DNA of 64,000 bases from positions 4,464,001 through 4,528,000 of the forward strand of contig CP091727.1 in the NCBI GenBank assembly GCA_022009855.1, given 5' to 3'. Of the stretch, positions 1 to 7,961 are shown piece after piece (the stretch's first letter is position 1; each line of letters starts with the position of its first letter). A program made the translations under genes and the position numbers. Source of the DNA: Lentisphaeria bacterium. GTDB lineage: Bacteria > Verrucomicrobiota > Lentisphaeria > Victivallales > Victivallaceae. The notes under the pieces are model-generated. The model had not been told where the DNA came from. It was given only the letters and a program-made list of their open reading frames with translations, and searched no databases.

Positions 1-470
1 CTTTTTGCCATCATTGGCCTTGACGCCTTCGGCATCGATCACCCGTTTCCAGACCACATCCGGCCCGATGGAGACCTCCACCGCGGGGAAATATCGATCG
101 ACGGCCTCCACATAGACCGCCCCCTGGTGATACATGCCGCGGATCTTCGCCAGGTCGAAGCCGCGGATGTCCCTCATATAAGCGTCGGCGGTCGCGTTCG
201 GATTCTCCCGGCTCGGTTTGATCCGGCTGGAAAGCGATTCAAAGAGATCGCGGTAGAGATCCCGCGTCGAAGCGGACCAGCCGCATTTATTCAGCCGGTC
301 GCAGCTCACCCGGTAGGGTTCGGTCAGTTTGATATAGCAGGTCTTTTTTCCGCAGTTCGGACACACGCCCTGCCGCAGAAAATCCCCTCGCGCCGAAACT
401 CGAACCGGCTGTCGGCAAGCAGAGCACGGCGAATTGATTCAGTCATTTCATCGGAATAAGCGTGGTTCAT
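1..470 (-). CDS. Phage/plasmid primase-like protein with N-terminal zinc ribbon, partial
   Basis: The gene enters from the left edge, so its C-terminus is missing. It begins at the ATG complementary to 468-470, which overlaps the stop of the upstream gene (ATGA), suggesting translational coupling. About 30 residues in, the reading frame breaks at a run of four C on the + strand (384-387). Adding one base restores a continuous protein with a zinc-ribbon CPNC...CDRLNKCGW and basic, aromatic residues typical of the zinc-binding head of primases or Toprim proteins carried by phages and plasmids. No Toprim or helicase core is visible in the part present. It probably starts DNA replication of the mobile element. 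The primase assignment rests on the ribbon alone and is moderate. Confidence 0.55.
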
Positions 471-826
471 CGGGCACCTCCGCGGCGGTTGTTCCAATAA
501 CTTTGATGGGCTTGGTCAATCGTCTCTTTTTCGGCTTGAGAAAGGCAATTCCCCTGCAGATGGCAGACCGCGCTGTCCATGCAGTATTCCGCGTTGGGGC
601 AAAGGCCGCCGAGCAGGGCGTCGCCGACGCCTCGATGCAGTTCGACGACAAGCGTTTCGAATTCGTTCACCCAGCCGACGCCCAGTATTTTTTCAAGTTC
701 CTTTTGATCGGCGGGGGCCTTGAGTTCCCGCTCAAGCAAACAGAGCAGTCCTCCAAGTTGCAGCAGACGGTGGCGGATCGCGCCGGAATCGGCGCACGGC
801 GGAAGCTGGACAAACTTGTCCTTCAT
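467..826 (-). CDS. Small cysteine-containing phage protein, unknown function
   Basis: A 119-residue protein. The start at 826 is chosen because a strong AAGGAGG site lies about 7 bases upstream; a longer in-frame extension to 1102 has no such site and runs through a structured leader. The C-terminal third carries four Cys in the pattern CPNAEYC...CHLQGNC, a possible small metal site, followed by a short basic tail. It overlaps the start of the primase-like gene by four bases, so the two are probably cotranslated. I do not recognise the family. Its neighbours suggest a role in phage or satellite replication. Confidence 0.6.
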   Translation of the reverse strand: MKDKFVQLPPCADSGAIRHRLLQLGGLLCLLERELKAPADQKELEKILGVGWVNEFETLVVELHRGVGDALLGGLCPNAEYCMDSAVCHLQGNCLSQAEKETIDQAHQSYWNNRRGGAR

Positions 827-906
827 GCTTGACCTCCTTGCTATTAGGTCGTTTGATTTTCGCCCCTCTCCGGTTTCCACGCCGGAAATAAAAAGGGCCC
901 GCAGGG

Positions 907-1036
907 GTGGAAACGTGTAGCAAGTCACGCCCGGCTTACACCGGCCCTGCAGGCCCAAAATACAATGGGTCTGTAAATGATTACGGGAGTCCGCCGTATT
1001 GACGGTACGACTGCCGCTTGCTACATGGGGTTCCAC
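907..1036 (-). other. Long imperfect inverted repeat, candidate structured leader RNA
   Basis: GTGGAA at 907-912 pairs with TTCCAC at 1031-1036, and TGTAGCAAG at 916-924 pairs with CTTGCTACA at 1017-1025, giving 15 paired bases with a small internal loop around about 92 bases. Inside the loop is the hairpin CCGT-ATTG-ACGG plus a GC-rich palindromic stretch. On the minus strand this would be the 5' leader of the gene starting at 826. It could be a cis-regulatory RNA, a protein-binding site or a replication signal. The pairing is seen directly; the function is not known. Confidence 0.35.
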
Positions 1037-1128
1037 GCCCATGTTTTTACAATAGACGGCTTTTGTCGCAGTTTCAAGCGGCGTATTTGAAAATTGTTTC
1101 ATTTTTCGTGAGATTCCTTCTTGAAGTT

Positions 1129-1146
1129 TATAGCCAATTGGCTATA
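1129..1146. promoter_or_regulatory. 18-bp perfect palindrome, probable toxin-antitoxin operator
   Basis: TATAGCCAATTGGCTATA is a perfect palindrome ending 26 bases before the chosen toxin start. Antitoxins with an XRE-type HTH usually repress their own operon by binding a palindrome over the promoter, which fits this position. The TATA ends could also form part of the -10 region. Confidence 0.6.
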
Positions 1147-1172
1147 TTGAATGAATGGAAGGAGCGGGTTTC

Positions 1173-1505
1173 ATGGAATGGAAAGTTGAGTATTACAGTG
1201 AAGAACTGCGGGAGAAAATTTTCTCCCTTCCGCTGGGAACTTTCGCCAAATATGAAATGATCGTCGAACGCCTGGAAAAGTACGGGCCGAACGTTCAGCG
1301 GCTGCCGCACATGCGGCATCTGGTAAACGGACTTTGGGAAATCCGCGCGATCGCGGCGGACGGTTCCGCACGGATTTTCTACTGTTGGCGGAATGACAAT
1401 GTTTTTCTGATGCTGCACAGCTTTATGAAAAAGTCGCAGGAAACCCCGAAACACGAACTTGATAAAGCGCTCCGGCGCATGAAAGAGGTGAAAAATGGAA
1501 AGTAA
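1173..1505 (+). CDS. HigB/RelE-type toxin (phage Gp49-like family)
   Basis: A 110-residue protein matching the Gp49-like/HigB toxin family: an N-terminal EWKVEYYSEELREKI, a central helix with LEKYGP and LPHMRHL, then GLWEIRAI and RIFYCWRNDNVFLMLHSF with the basic and aromatic residues of the mRNA-interferase fold. Known members cut mRNA on the ribosome. An earlier in-frame ATG exists at 1155, but AAGGAG at 1158-1163 sits correctly for the ATG at 1173. The stop overlaps the start of the antitoxin gene. The toxin-first order is typical of higBA systems. It may stabilise the mobile element. Confidence 0.85.
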   Translation: MEWKVEYYSEELREKIFSLPLGTFAKYEMIVERLEKYGPNVQRLPHMRHLVNGLWEIRAIAADGSARIFYCWRNDNVFLMLHSFMKKSQETPKHELDKALRRMKEVKNGK

Positions 1506-1815
1506 CGAGAAATACAATCCGGTTCCGCACGACCACGAGGCCGCCATGGCACGGCTTATGGCCACGGAGGAGGGCCGCCTGGCATACGCCGAAGCACAGG
1601 AAGAATTCGCCATCATCGACGCGATGTTCGAAGCGGTGGAGAAATCCGGCCTTTCCCAGGAAGAACTGGCCCGCCGCATGGGAACCACGCAGTCGAGCGT
1701 GTCGCGCATGCTGCGCGGCCGCCGTTCTCCAAGCTGGAAAACCGCGACCAGGCTGTTCCGGGCTGCCGGCTGTTCCGTCAAGCGGATCGTGCTGGAGAAA
1801 ACCGCCGAACAATAA
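1495..1815 (+). CDS. HigA-type antitoxin, XRE family HTH
   Basis: A 106-residue protein with a C-terminal helix-turn-helix (LSQEELARRMGTTQSSVSRM, about residues 58-77) and an acidic N-terminal helix likely to cover the toxin. It overlaps the toxin gene by 11 bases, so the two proteins should be made together. By family knowledge it neutralises the HigB-like toxin and represses the operon, probably at the palindrome 1129-1146. Confidence 0.85.
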   Translation: MESNEKYNPVPHDHEAAMARLMATEEGRLAYAEAQEEFAIIDAMFEAVEKSGLSQEELARRMGTTQSSVSRMLRGRRSPSWKTATRLFRAAGCSVKRIVLEKTAEQ

Positions 1816-1828
1816 CAAAGAGTGTTGT

Positions 1829-2116
1829 TCATGCCAGAACCTCCGATGCAGGCGCGGTAAACTGTTGAACCGGGCGAAACATCTCGGCAATCTGCCGCGC
1901 CATCGGGTGATTCTCCGGGTAACAGACGCACCAGGCAGCCGGTTCCATCCGCACCAGGTAGATATTCCATCCGTGCCGGTCATTCATCACACACATATCC
2001 AGGCATGTCATTCCGCAGTTTTTTTGCTGAATGAACGCGAAAACCTCGTCGAGTTCCCGCGTCGGCTCGATCGTCGTTGTTCGCCCGTCGCTGGTCGAAA
2101 AAATTTTTCTCATCAT
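1829..2116 (-). CDS. Hypothetical protein, mobile-element gene
   Basis: A 95-residue protein (MMRKIFSTSD...), preceded by AGGAG 6-10 bases before the tandem ATGs. It has several Cys (CGMTCLDMC, CVC) and no signal peptide or membrane segment. It is convergent with the antitoxin gene and lies first downstream of the leftward phage gene cluster. I do not recognise its family; it is the kind of small accessory gene common between phage regulators and replication genes. Confidence 0.55.
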   Translation of the reverse strand: MMRKIFSTSDGRTTTIEPTRELDEVFAFIQQKNCGMTCLDMCVMNDRHGWNIYLVRMEPAAWCVCYPENHPMARQIAEMFRPVQQFTAPASEVLA

Positions 2117-2125
2117 CGTTTGCTC

Positions 2126-2383
2126 CTATTTTGTTCCATCCCTGGAATCATCCACCAAACCGGAAAACTGATTTATAATTTCCTGCCATCCTTTACGTTG
2201 CATCCAATCGACCGGAATGATCTTCAAAGCGTCGCCGGCGTCCTCCGGCGTCAAGCCGTTCAGGAGAGCTTCGCAAGCAGCCCATCGACCGGAGGCGGCG
2301 GCCGCCTCAATCGTATTGTCCAGCATGGCAAGACAGGCTTCTTCCTGGACGCTTTTCAGCTTATTTCGGACAAAACGCATCAT
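2126..2383 (-). CDS. Hypothetical small alpha-helical protein
   Basis: An 85-residue protein that looks wholly helical (KLKSVQEEACLAMLDNTIEA...). It ends ten bases before the next leftward gene and starts seven bases after the stop of the CII-like gene. A purine-rich site (CAGGTAAAG) precedes tandem ATGs. The tight spacing suggests one leftward operon from the antirepressor to 1829. No family is recognised. Confidence 0.5.
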   Translation of the reverse strand: MMRFVRNKLKSVQEEACLAMLDNTIEAAAASGRWAACEALLNGLTPEDAGDALKIIPVDWMQRKGWQEIINQFSGLVDDSRDGTK

Positions 2384-2389
2384 ACTGCT

Positions 2390-2854
2390 TTACCTGTTGA
2401 AAGATCCGCTTTCACACGCCAGCACAAACTCTTCGATCATGCGTTTCAGAATTTCCCACCTGGCACGAATTCGCTCCGCCTCGAACGATTCGATCCTGCC
2501 GTCCTCGTTGGCACGGCCGATCTCATCAACCACACTTGAGAATTCTGCCAGAATCCGGGATATCTGCGTGATCGCCGGAGTTTCGTCAACACGGATCGCC
2601 GGATTCGCGATCAGCATATAGCCGAACTCCTCCGCCAATCCCTGCAGTACGATCTGTTTGCCGGTTGTGCTGGAAGTTGCATCGATGAAGTGATAAACGC
2701 GATCAAGAAAATTAAACGTCTTTCCTTTGGGGAAATAGGGGAGTTCTCCGGCTATCTGATTATTCAGGCTGCCGAGCGATATCCCGATTGCATTCGCTAC
2801 GTCGGCGCGATCGCAGCCATCAAGAGCGGCCTTCAGAAGTTTTCGGCTGTTCAT
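2390..2854 (-). CDS. Phage CII-like regulatory protein
   Basis: A 154-residue protein with an N-terminal helix-turn-helix (ADVANAIGISLGSLNNQIAG, about residues 17-36), then a long helical region and a C-terminal stretch rich in charged residues. The layout fits the CII (CP76-type) regulators of temperate phages, which act as tetramers to switch on lysogeny genes. The start ATG overlaps the stop of the antirepressor gene (ATGA). The family call rests on the HTH sequence, length and context. Confidence 0.65.
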   Translation of the reverse strand: MNSRKLLKAALDGCDRADVANAIGISLGSLNNQIAGELPYFPKGKTFNFLDRVYHFIDATSSTTGKQIVLQGLAEEFGYMLIANPAIRVDETPAITQISRILAEFSSVVDEIGRANEDGRIESFEAERIRARWEILKRMIEEFVLACESGSFNR

Positions 2855-3423
2855 CGGTTCAAGATCTCCAAAAGGTCGGGATGAAGATTGACAGCATTTC
2901 TGCGCGGATGGGCACGATAATAGGAACGAACCAGCAATTTTCGCGGATTTCCGGTTAATTTACTGCGCGTACCTTTTTCATCGGCCGGGGTGAATTGCTG
3001 ATAGTATTCAATCCGGCCTTGCAATACCTGCAACTGTACCGATGCAGCTTCCGGATTGATTGCACCACCGTTCCAGAAATAATCATGCAACACATGAAAG
3101 CATTCGCGCTGATATTCGATGATCTTCGCGCGGCGGTCGGCGCGGCACTTCGACGGATTGATTTTAAACAGCCAGCCCTGCAGGTATTCCAAAGGCAAAA
3201 ATACCATTTTACGCCGCTTTCCGTCTTTCCCGTCAACCGTGTACTTAAGTGATACGGTTGACGACAAAACGGCATCGCTTTTTATGACCTGCAATTGACG
3301 CGACCAACCAGGCATCAGAGAATCGGCAATCGGTCTGATTGCCGCGAACGGTTGGCCGTTTTCGATGAGAATGGTAAGGGAATCTCCTTGAAACTTGATC
3401 GTAATGGTGTGCTGTTGTCGCAT
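2851..3423 (-). CDS. Phage antirepressor, P22_AR N-terminal domain
   Basis: About 190 residues. The first ~115 residues match the P22-type antirepressor N-domain: ITIKFQGDSLTILIENGQPF, then RPIADSLMPGWSRQLQVIKSD and FLPLEYLQGWLFKINPSK. The C-terminal part is different and basic (LVRSYYRAHPRRNAVNLHPD). Such proteins inactivate the phage repressor. The ATG at 3423 is preferred over a TTG at 3429 because GGAG lies eight bases before it. First gene of the leftward operon after the small HTH gene. Confidence 0.75.
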   Translation of the reverse strand: MRQQHTITIKFQGDSLTILIENGQPFAAIRPIADSLMPGWSRQLQVIKSDAVLSSTVSLKYTVDGKDGKRRKMVFLPLEYLQGWLFKINPSKCRADRRAKIIEYQRECFHVLHDYFWNGGAINPEAASVQLQVLQGRIEYYQQFTPADEKGTRSKLTGNPRKLLVRSYYRAHPRRNAVNLHPDLLEILNR

Positions 3424-3502
3424 GTTCAAAACTCCGTTGAGGAATTGGCGGCCTCTGGTTCAGTTGGAAAAATGATGTTTGGTCGCTTACTTTTTTATCA
3501 AA

Positions 3503-3670
3503 TCATTTTTCCTGAAACGAGAAAGCCTCAAGATCGGATCGTCTGATTCGCATTCTGCCCGTGCAGTTGCGAAGTGCTTTCAGTTTTCCGGTCTTGATCC
3601 AGTTTCGTATGGTGATAGTGGTAACATGTAAGATTTCTGCGGCTTCTCGAATTTTGAGCAGTTCTTCCAT
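3503..3670 (-). CDS. Small excisionase-like HTH protein (MerR/HTH_17 type)
   Basis: A 55-residue protein, MEELLKIREAAEILHVTTIT and onward, with AAGGAGG 9 bases upstream. The pattern AAEILHVTTITIRNWIKTGK followed by RMRIRRSDLEAF is the winged HTH of HTH_17/excisionase proteins. Known members direct integrase toward excision or repress phage genes. It is divergent from the repressor-like gene across an AT-rich region and heads the leftward phage cluster, the position of a Cro/Xis-type switch. Confidence 0.75.
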   Translation of the reverse strand: MEELLKIREAAEILHVTTITIRNWIKTGKLKALRNCTGRMRIRRSDLEAFSFQEK

Positions 3671-3833
3671 AAAAGAGGCCTCCTTGTTGAAAACATAAAC
3701 TTAAAATCAACCAACATTTATAAAATAGAAGATAAATCCGCTAATTCAAGAAAAAAAGAGAAAAATAGAAGAAAAAAAATAAAATAAGTAGAAAAAATAT
3801 ATAAATATGATATTTTGTTAGTTGAGGTAAACA
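3671..3833. promoter_or_regulatory. AT-rich divergent control region of the phage switch
   Basis: About 160 bases, strongly A+T rich, between the leftward excisionase-like gene and the rightward repressor-like gene. It must hold both promoters. I see poly-A/T tracts and TATAAAT/TATGATAT-like elements but no convincing paired -35/-10 set or palindromic operator. Confidence 0.4.
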
Positions 3834-4703
3834 ATGAAACGACAAGAAATTACACCTGAAATTCGAAAAAGCATTGCGCCAATGGTACGATGATTGCTCA
3901 TTGACACAAGCTGAAATTGCTGAAAAAGTAGGCCTTTCCATTCAAGGAATCAACAAGTGGTTTACGGGAAAAGCCAGCAGCATGCGGTATGACAGTTGGA
4001 AATTGGTTCAACCTTTTCTGGCATCATATCTGAACAAAAAGAATGATACGACAACAATCACAAATCATGCCGACGTTCCTGATTGCAGTTATAAGAATTA
4101 TGGAACAAAATTGATGGCTGAAATATTCGAACGGCTGAATCAAGATGCGGCCGGCAAAGTTTTTGAATATGCGGAAAAGCTTTTTCAAGAACAACAGATA
4201 AATTATTTTATTCGCTTAACCGACCAGGAAAAAAACAAGTTGGCAGCATTGGGCGTGTTTCAAAATTTTACGCCTTATGAGAAAAACCTCGAATGTTCTC
4301 CTGCGGGTTTATGTTGGTTGATCAATATGACCATTCTCGCCGGAAAGCGGAGAGAATATTTGTCACCGTTATTGCTTCGTGAGCTATTGGAAGCTGCTCC
4401 TGATTTATCTTATGCACGCAAACTTTGCATTCGGTTGTTTCCTATCGAAGTTTATAGCGATAGTTCAAAATACTGGCAATGGACTTTTTATTTGCATGGC
4501 AGTCCTCCGCCATGGTATCTTGCCGAACTTGAAGCAGGAAACTTGCCCGTAAAAATGGCTTTTCATTTCCGCCCGACGCAAAATTGCCATTTCGGCTTCA
4601 TCCAGACATAGAATGGTTTAACGTTATTTTAAAAGACGATGAAATAAAAAAGCTGAAGGAAGGTCAAACGATTGTAGTTCAATTGGATATGCCAATTCAT
4701 TAA
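3834..4703 (+). CDS. Phage repressor-like HTH protein (two homopolymer frameshifts)
   Basis: Starts MKRQEITPEIRK at 3834. Reading through an A run at 3866-3870 (one A too many) gives LRQWYDDCSLTQAEIAEKVG followed by LSIQGINKWFTGKAS, a clear XRE-type HTH within the first 45 residues. The rest is a helical domain with LFQEQQINYFIRLTDQEKNK and CWLINMTILAGKR. A second break at A5 4551-4555 restores the end ...FRLHPDIEWFNVILKDDEI...VVQLDMPIH with stop at 4701-4703, about 289 residues. It lies divergent from the excisionase-like gene and just before the integrase, the place of a CI-type repressor. The C-terminal domain is not a family I recognise. Confidence 0.6.
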
Positions 4704-4717
4704 CAATTCTAAAAGCT

Positions 4718-5819
4718 ATGGCTCTGCGGAAAGTAGGAAAATATTACCACATTTTGTATCGGGACCTTTCCGGCGCAGTTAGAACGCGCGCGACAGGAGA
4801 AACCGATAAGGACAAAGCACGCATTCAGGAACGTGTATGGATGGCGCAGTTAAAGGCCGAACGAATCCGGCGCCGGCATGGATTCATGCTCATCACATCA
4901 GAAACGAAAAAACGTTTCCTGATAAAGAGATCGAATCGTTACAGCCTGCCCGCAAACGAAAACGATTAAAACTAGTCGACTGGTTCGCGCCTTATTGCAA
5001 ATACTATGGAGAACCATCGATTTTCGGGAAACGATATTTTAATCGATTCGCGCAAAATGTTGGTTATACATACTTCGACGAAATCACCCCTCAAATAGCT
5101 TTCGATTACCTCGACGATACATATGGAGAATTGAGCGGAAAAGCATTCAATGAAGCCAAGACTGCTCTAAATGCAATATTCAAACGCTTGTTGCTGCAGG
5201 CCAATATTGAACGTTCTCCATTTGACGCAATTGCCAGACGTCCGCATGCTGGCGATCACTGGCGAGATCTGTCAGACGCTGAAATTATTCGATTGTTGAA
5301 ACTCGCAGACCAAACACAGAAAACTGCAATCATGATTGCATACTTCACGGGGTTGCGCAAATCTTCGATTTTTGCACTTAAGTGGAGCGAACTACAAAAC
5401 GACCAGGAACATGACGGGTACTATTTTTTTCCATCTTCCGCCGAAAACAGCTCGATTCAATCGGCATGTGGTGGTTCCTGTTAATGATGAATTTCTGACA
5501 TATTTGCAAACGTTGCCACGCGTTGATGATTACATCATGGGATTTGACCGCCGGGCACGATCTGGAGGCGCATTTAACGGCAGTTTCGGCGATCTTTTTT
5601 CGCAATGCTGGCGTTCTCTCTGATGAACGTGGAATTGCAAGTTTCGGCTCGTTCCGAAAAAATTTTATCACACGGTGCGACAAAATCGGCATGCGAAGAA
5701 CTGCAACACGTGGGATTGTCGGACAGGTTTCCGATGAGATCACAGATATTTACTCAACCGACTATGCCGGAGCACTTGTAATCAAAAAATTCCAGATTCC
5801 GACCGAAAGCTGTATGTAA
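4718..5819 (+). CDS. Tyrosine integrase of the left element (three frameshifts)
   Basis: One integrase split over four reading pieces by indels at A6 4907-4912, T7 5424-5430 and T6 5595-5600. The repaired protein of about 367 residues has an N-terminal arm-binding strand region (KVGKYYHILYRDLSGAVRTR), a SAM-like core-binding domain, and a catalytic domain with the first Arg in YFTGLRKSSIFALKW and the Tyr in DIYSTDYAGA. The usual HxxR box is degenerate (GSFRKNFIT). It ends 39 bases before a tRNA 3' fragment, the expected place for an integrase that recombines at a tRNA gene. Indels at homopolymers suggest sequence error, but a real pseudogene cannot be excluded. Confidence 0.75.
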
Positions 5820-5857
5820 TTTGTATGTAAATAGATTACTCTATACTCATCAAATCT

Positions 5858-5882
5858 GGTTCGAATCCATCTCCCACCACCA
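5858..5882 (+). other. tRNA 3' fragment: attachment-site copy
   Basis: GGTTCGAATCC followed by ATCTCCCACCACCA reads as T-loop TTCGAAT (5860-5866), T-stem strand CCATC, acceptor strand TCCCACC, discriminator A and an encoded CCA. The five bases before the loop (TCTGG) pair only partly with CCATC, so the upstream part of the tRNA is missing. A terminator follows at 5893. This is what an element integrated in the 3' end of a tRNA gene leaves at one border. Confidence 0.8.
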
Positions 5883-5892
5883 TTTTGAGCTC

Positions 5893-5920
5893 AAAACGGC
5901 AACAATCGTTGCCGTTTTTT
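5893..5920 (+). terminator. Rho-independent terminator after the tRNA fragment
   Basis: AAAACGGCAAC at 5893-5903 pairs with GTTGCCGTTTT at 5908-5918 around an AATC loop, followed by further T. It probably ended transcription of the original tRNA gene. A TTTTGAGCTCAAAA palindrome overlaps its 5' side (5883-5896). Confidence 0.8.
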
Positions 5921-5988
5921 ACCATATACGCTTCCAATTCCCGACAGACGGGTTATTTTAAGTCAAATCAGTCATTCGGGAGCAGATC

Positions 5989-7311
5989 ATGGGAAGGCGC
6001 AAAATGGATTCTGAACTTCACCGCATCAAACTGGAAACCGGGACCGTCTATCAGACCAGCAAGGGCGGCAACTACTATTTCCGTTATCAGATCAACGGCG
6101 AACGCAAATGCGTCAGCTTGAAAACCGCCAATCAGGAAGAGGCGATCCGCAAAGCGCGGGAACTGCTTCCGATCGTCCAGGCAACCAATCCGGAGGTGAT
6201 CGCCACCCACGTGAAAATCGCCCGCAAGATGGCCGCGCAAATCCGTTCCCTGCCCGTATCGAAGATCTGGGAAACCTACGCCAATCATCCGAATCGGGCG
6301 CTTCCCGCCACGGTTCGGGAACAGCTCTCCTACGAAGCGACGCTGGAAGAGTTCCTCCGTTTTCTCGGCCCAGGAATCAAGATGTTTTCGCAAATCACGG
6401 AAGCGCATGTGATCAAATTTACCGAACATCTGCGGCATACGCAGATTTCCGTCTCCACGCACAACCGGAAGATCGTCCGTCTGCGGAAGATCTTCGCCAC
6501 GCTGCAGGAGTATCGGAAGGATGATAATCCATTCTCATTGAAAGTGCTGATGCGCAAGGAACGCGAGGAGCAGGATACAGCAGTCCGGCGTCTCGCATTC
6601 ACGGCGGAGCAGGAGGAACAGCTTCGCGCAGTACTGGACGATCCCCGGTTTCATCTGATCAACAAGGAGGAGATCAAGGTCATCTTCTACATCGGCATGT
6701 ACACGGGGCAGCGGCTCAAGGATTGCGTATTGCTGCAGTGGCAGAATGTCGATCTCGCCCATCGCCGGATTCAGGTCAAACAATTCAAGACGGGCAAAGA
6801 GGTTTCCATTCCCATTGCGCCACCGCTTCTTCAGGTGTTGGAGGAGGCAAAAGAGCGGCGGATCGACGCCTACGTCTCTCCGAACGTTGCGCAGCGTTAC
6901 AAACAGACCAATCAGCAGGGAAAGTGCATCGGCGACGGTCTGGTCAATATCGATGTCATGCGCGTCATCCGCTGGATCGGAGTGGAGACTTCGGTCGCCG
7001 TGGAAGGACGCAAACGGAAAACCACGGTTCTCGGCTTCCACAGTCTGCGTCACTCGTTCGCGAGCTTCTGTGCCGAAGCCGGAATCCCCAAAGCCGTGGT
7101 GGTTTCGATCCTCGGAGCCAACAGCGACATCATCGACAGCTTCTACACCCACGTCGGCGAAGAGGCCCAACGTGCAGCCATCGAAGCGATCTGTGGTGGA
7201 GTTTCGACCTCTCCCAAACAACGGATAAAACAGGTCCTCGAATATATCAATTCATTAAAAACCATCAGCCCGGAGGTTTCTCATATCGTCTCTCTTCTCA
7301 CCGAAAAGTAA
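5989..7311 (+). CDS. Tyrosine recombinase/integrase of the second element, intact
   Basis: A 440-residue phage-type integrase with GGGAG seven bases before the ATG. Residues 10-55 form the N-terminal strand/arm domain (GTVYQTSKGGNYYFRYQING), about 100-200 the SAM-like core-binding domain, and 210-420 the catalytic domain: Arg in MYTGQRLKDCVLLQW, HSLRHSF for the HxxR box, and Tyr in IIDSFYTHVGE. All catalytic residues are in place. It sits just beyond the tRNA fragment and terminator, consistent with a second element stacked at the same site. A strong terminator follows. Confidence 0.9.
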   Translation: MGRRKMDSELHRIKLETGTVYQTSKGGNYYFRYQINGERKCVSLKTANQEEAIRKARELLPIVQATNPEVIATHVKIARKMAAQIRSLPVSKIWETYANHPNRALPATVREQLSYEATLEEFLRFLGPGIKMFSQITEAHVIKFTEHLRHTQISVSTHNRKIVRLRKIFATLQEYRKDDNPFSLKVLMRKEREEQDTAVRRLAFTAEQEEQLRAVLDDPRFHLINKEEIKVIFYIGMYTGQRLKDCVLLQWQNVDLAHRRIQVKQFKTGKEVSIPIAPPLLQVLEEAKERRIDAYVSPNVAQRYKQTNQQGKCIGDGLVNIDVMRVIRWIGVETSVAVEGRKRKTTVLGFHSLRHSFASFCAEAGIPKAVVVSILGANSDIIDSFYTHVGEEAQRAAIEAICGGVSTSPKQRIKQVLEYINSLKTISPEVSHIVSLLTEK

Positions 7312-7329
7312 TAGGATTTTTTCTTATCC

Positions 7330-7374
7330 AACCACTTCGCCGACTATCCTTTTCAGAACAGTCGGCGAAGTGGT
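7330..7374 (+). terminator. Strong hairpin terminator after integrase 2
   Basis: ACCACTTCGCCGACT at 7330-7344 pairs perfectly with AGTCGGCGAAGTGGT at 7360-7374, followed by TTTT. The loop is AT-rich. Confidence 0.85.
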
Positions 7375-7455
7375 TTTTGTTTCGAATTCCATAAATTTCA
7401 CAGCGCATCACTCGCTCTTCAACGTTGAATTATAAATATATATTTATGCGTAATT

Positions 7456-7516
7456 ACAAATATAATTTAAGCATTTAACAAATATAATTTAACTGTATAT
7501 AGAAATATAATTTTAA
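7456..7516 (+). repeat. Three iteron-like direct repeats
   Basis: ACAAATATAATTTAA occurs at 7456-7470 and exactly again at 7478-7492; a near copy AGAAATATAATTTTAA lies at 7501-7516. Spacing is 22 and 23 bases, about two helical turns, so the copies face the same side of the DNA. They lie in an AT-rich gap just upstream of an ATPase gene of the element. The pattern fits iterons or a partition or regulator binding site. Confidence 0.55.
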
Positions 7517-7961
7517 TGTAAAACGACTTGATTTTACATATTTTACGCTTATTTTATATTTGTAAACAAGTTATTCATTCTTCTTGAACTCGGGGAAACT
7601 GTTATGATTAACACAGAAAGTAAAAAATAATGGCGGAACCACCATGCCTTATTCAGCCAAGAGATTTGATCCCTTTTAATAATTGGAGCTTTCCTGATGA
7701 GCACCGCCAATTTTTACACCCCGAATTAAACATCCCAGTAAAAGGAATAACGCTGATTACCGGCGAGGGAGATCTTACTGGTTTGGCCTTTGATATTGCG
7801 TGCTGTTGTATGAATTTAAACTTAGGGAAAATACTATATCTGCGAGCCGACAATTTTCCTGAGCAAAGTTCTTTTCCCGCATTTTTTAGAAAGGCGAGCT
7901 TATCGTTCTCAGGGAACCATGCGTATACACTTCAGCACTCAACTACAATACTGGCCTCCTA

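Noticed and set aside
827..1102. N-terminal extension of the leftward gene at 467-826 to a start at 1102
   Set aside because: The extension crosses a long inverted repeat and lacks a ribosome site, whereas AAGGAGG precedes the ATG at 826.
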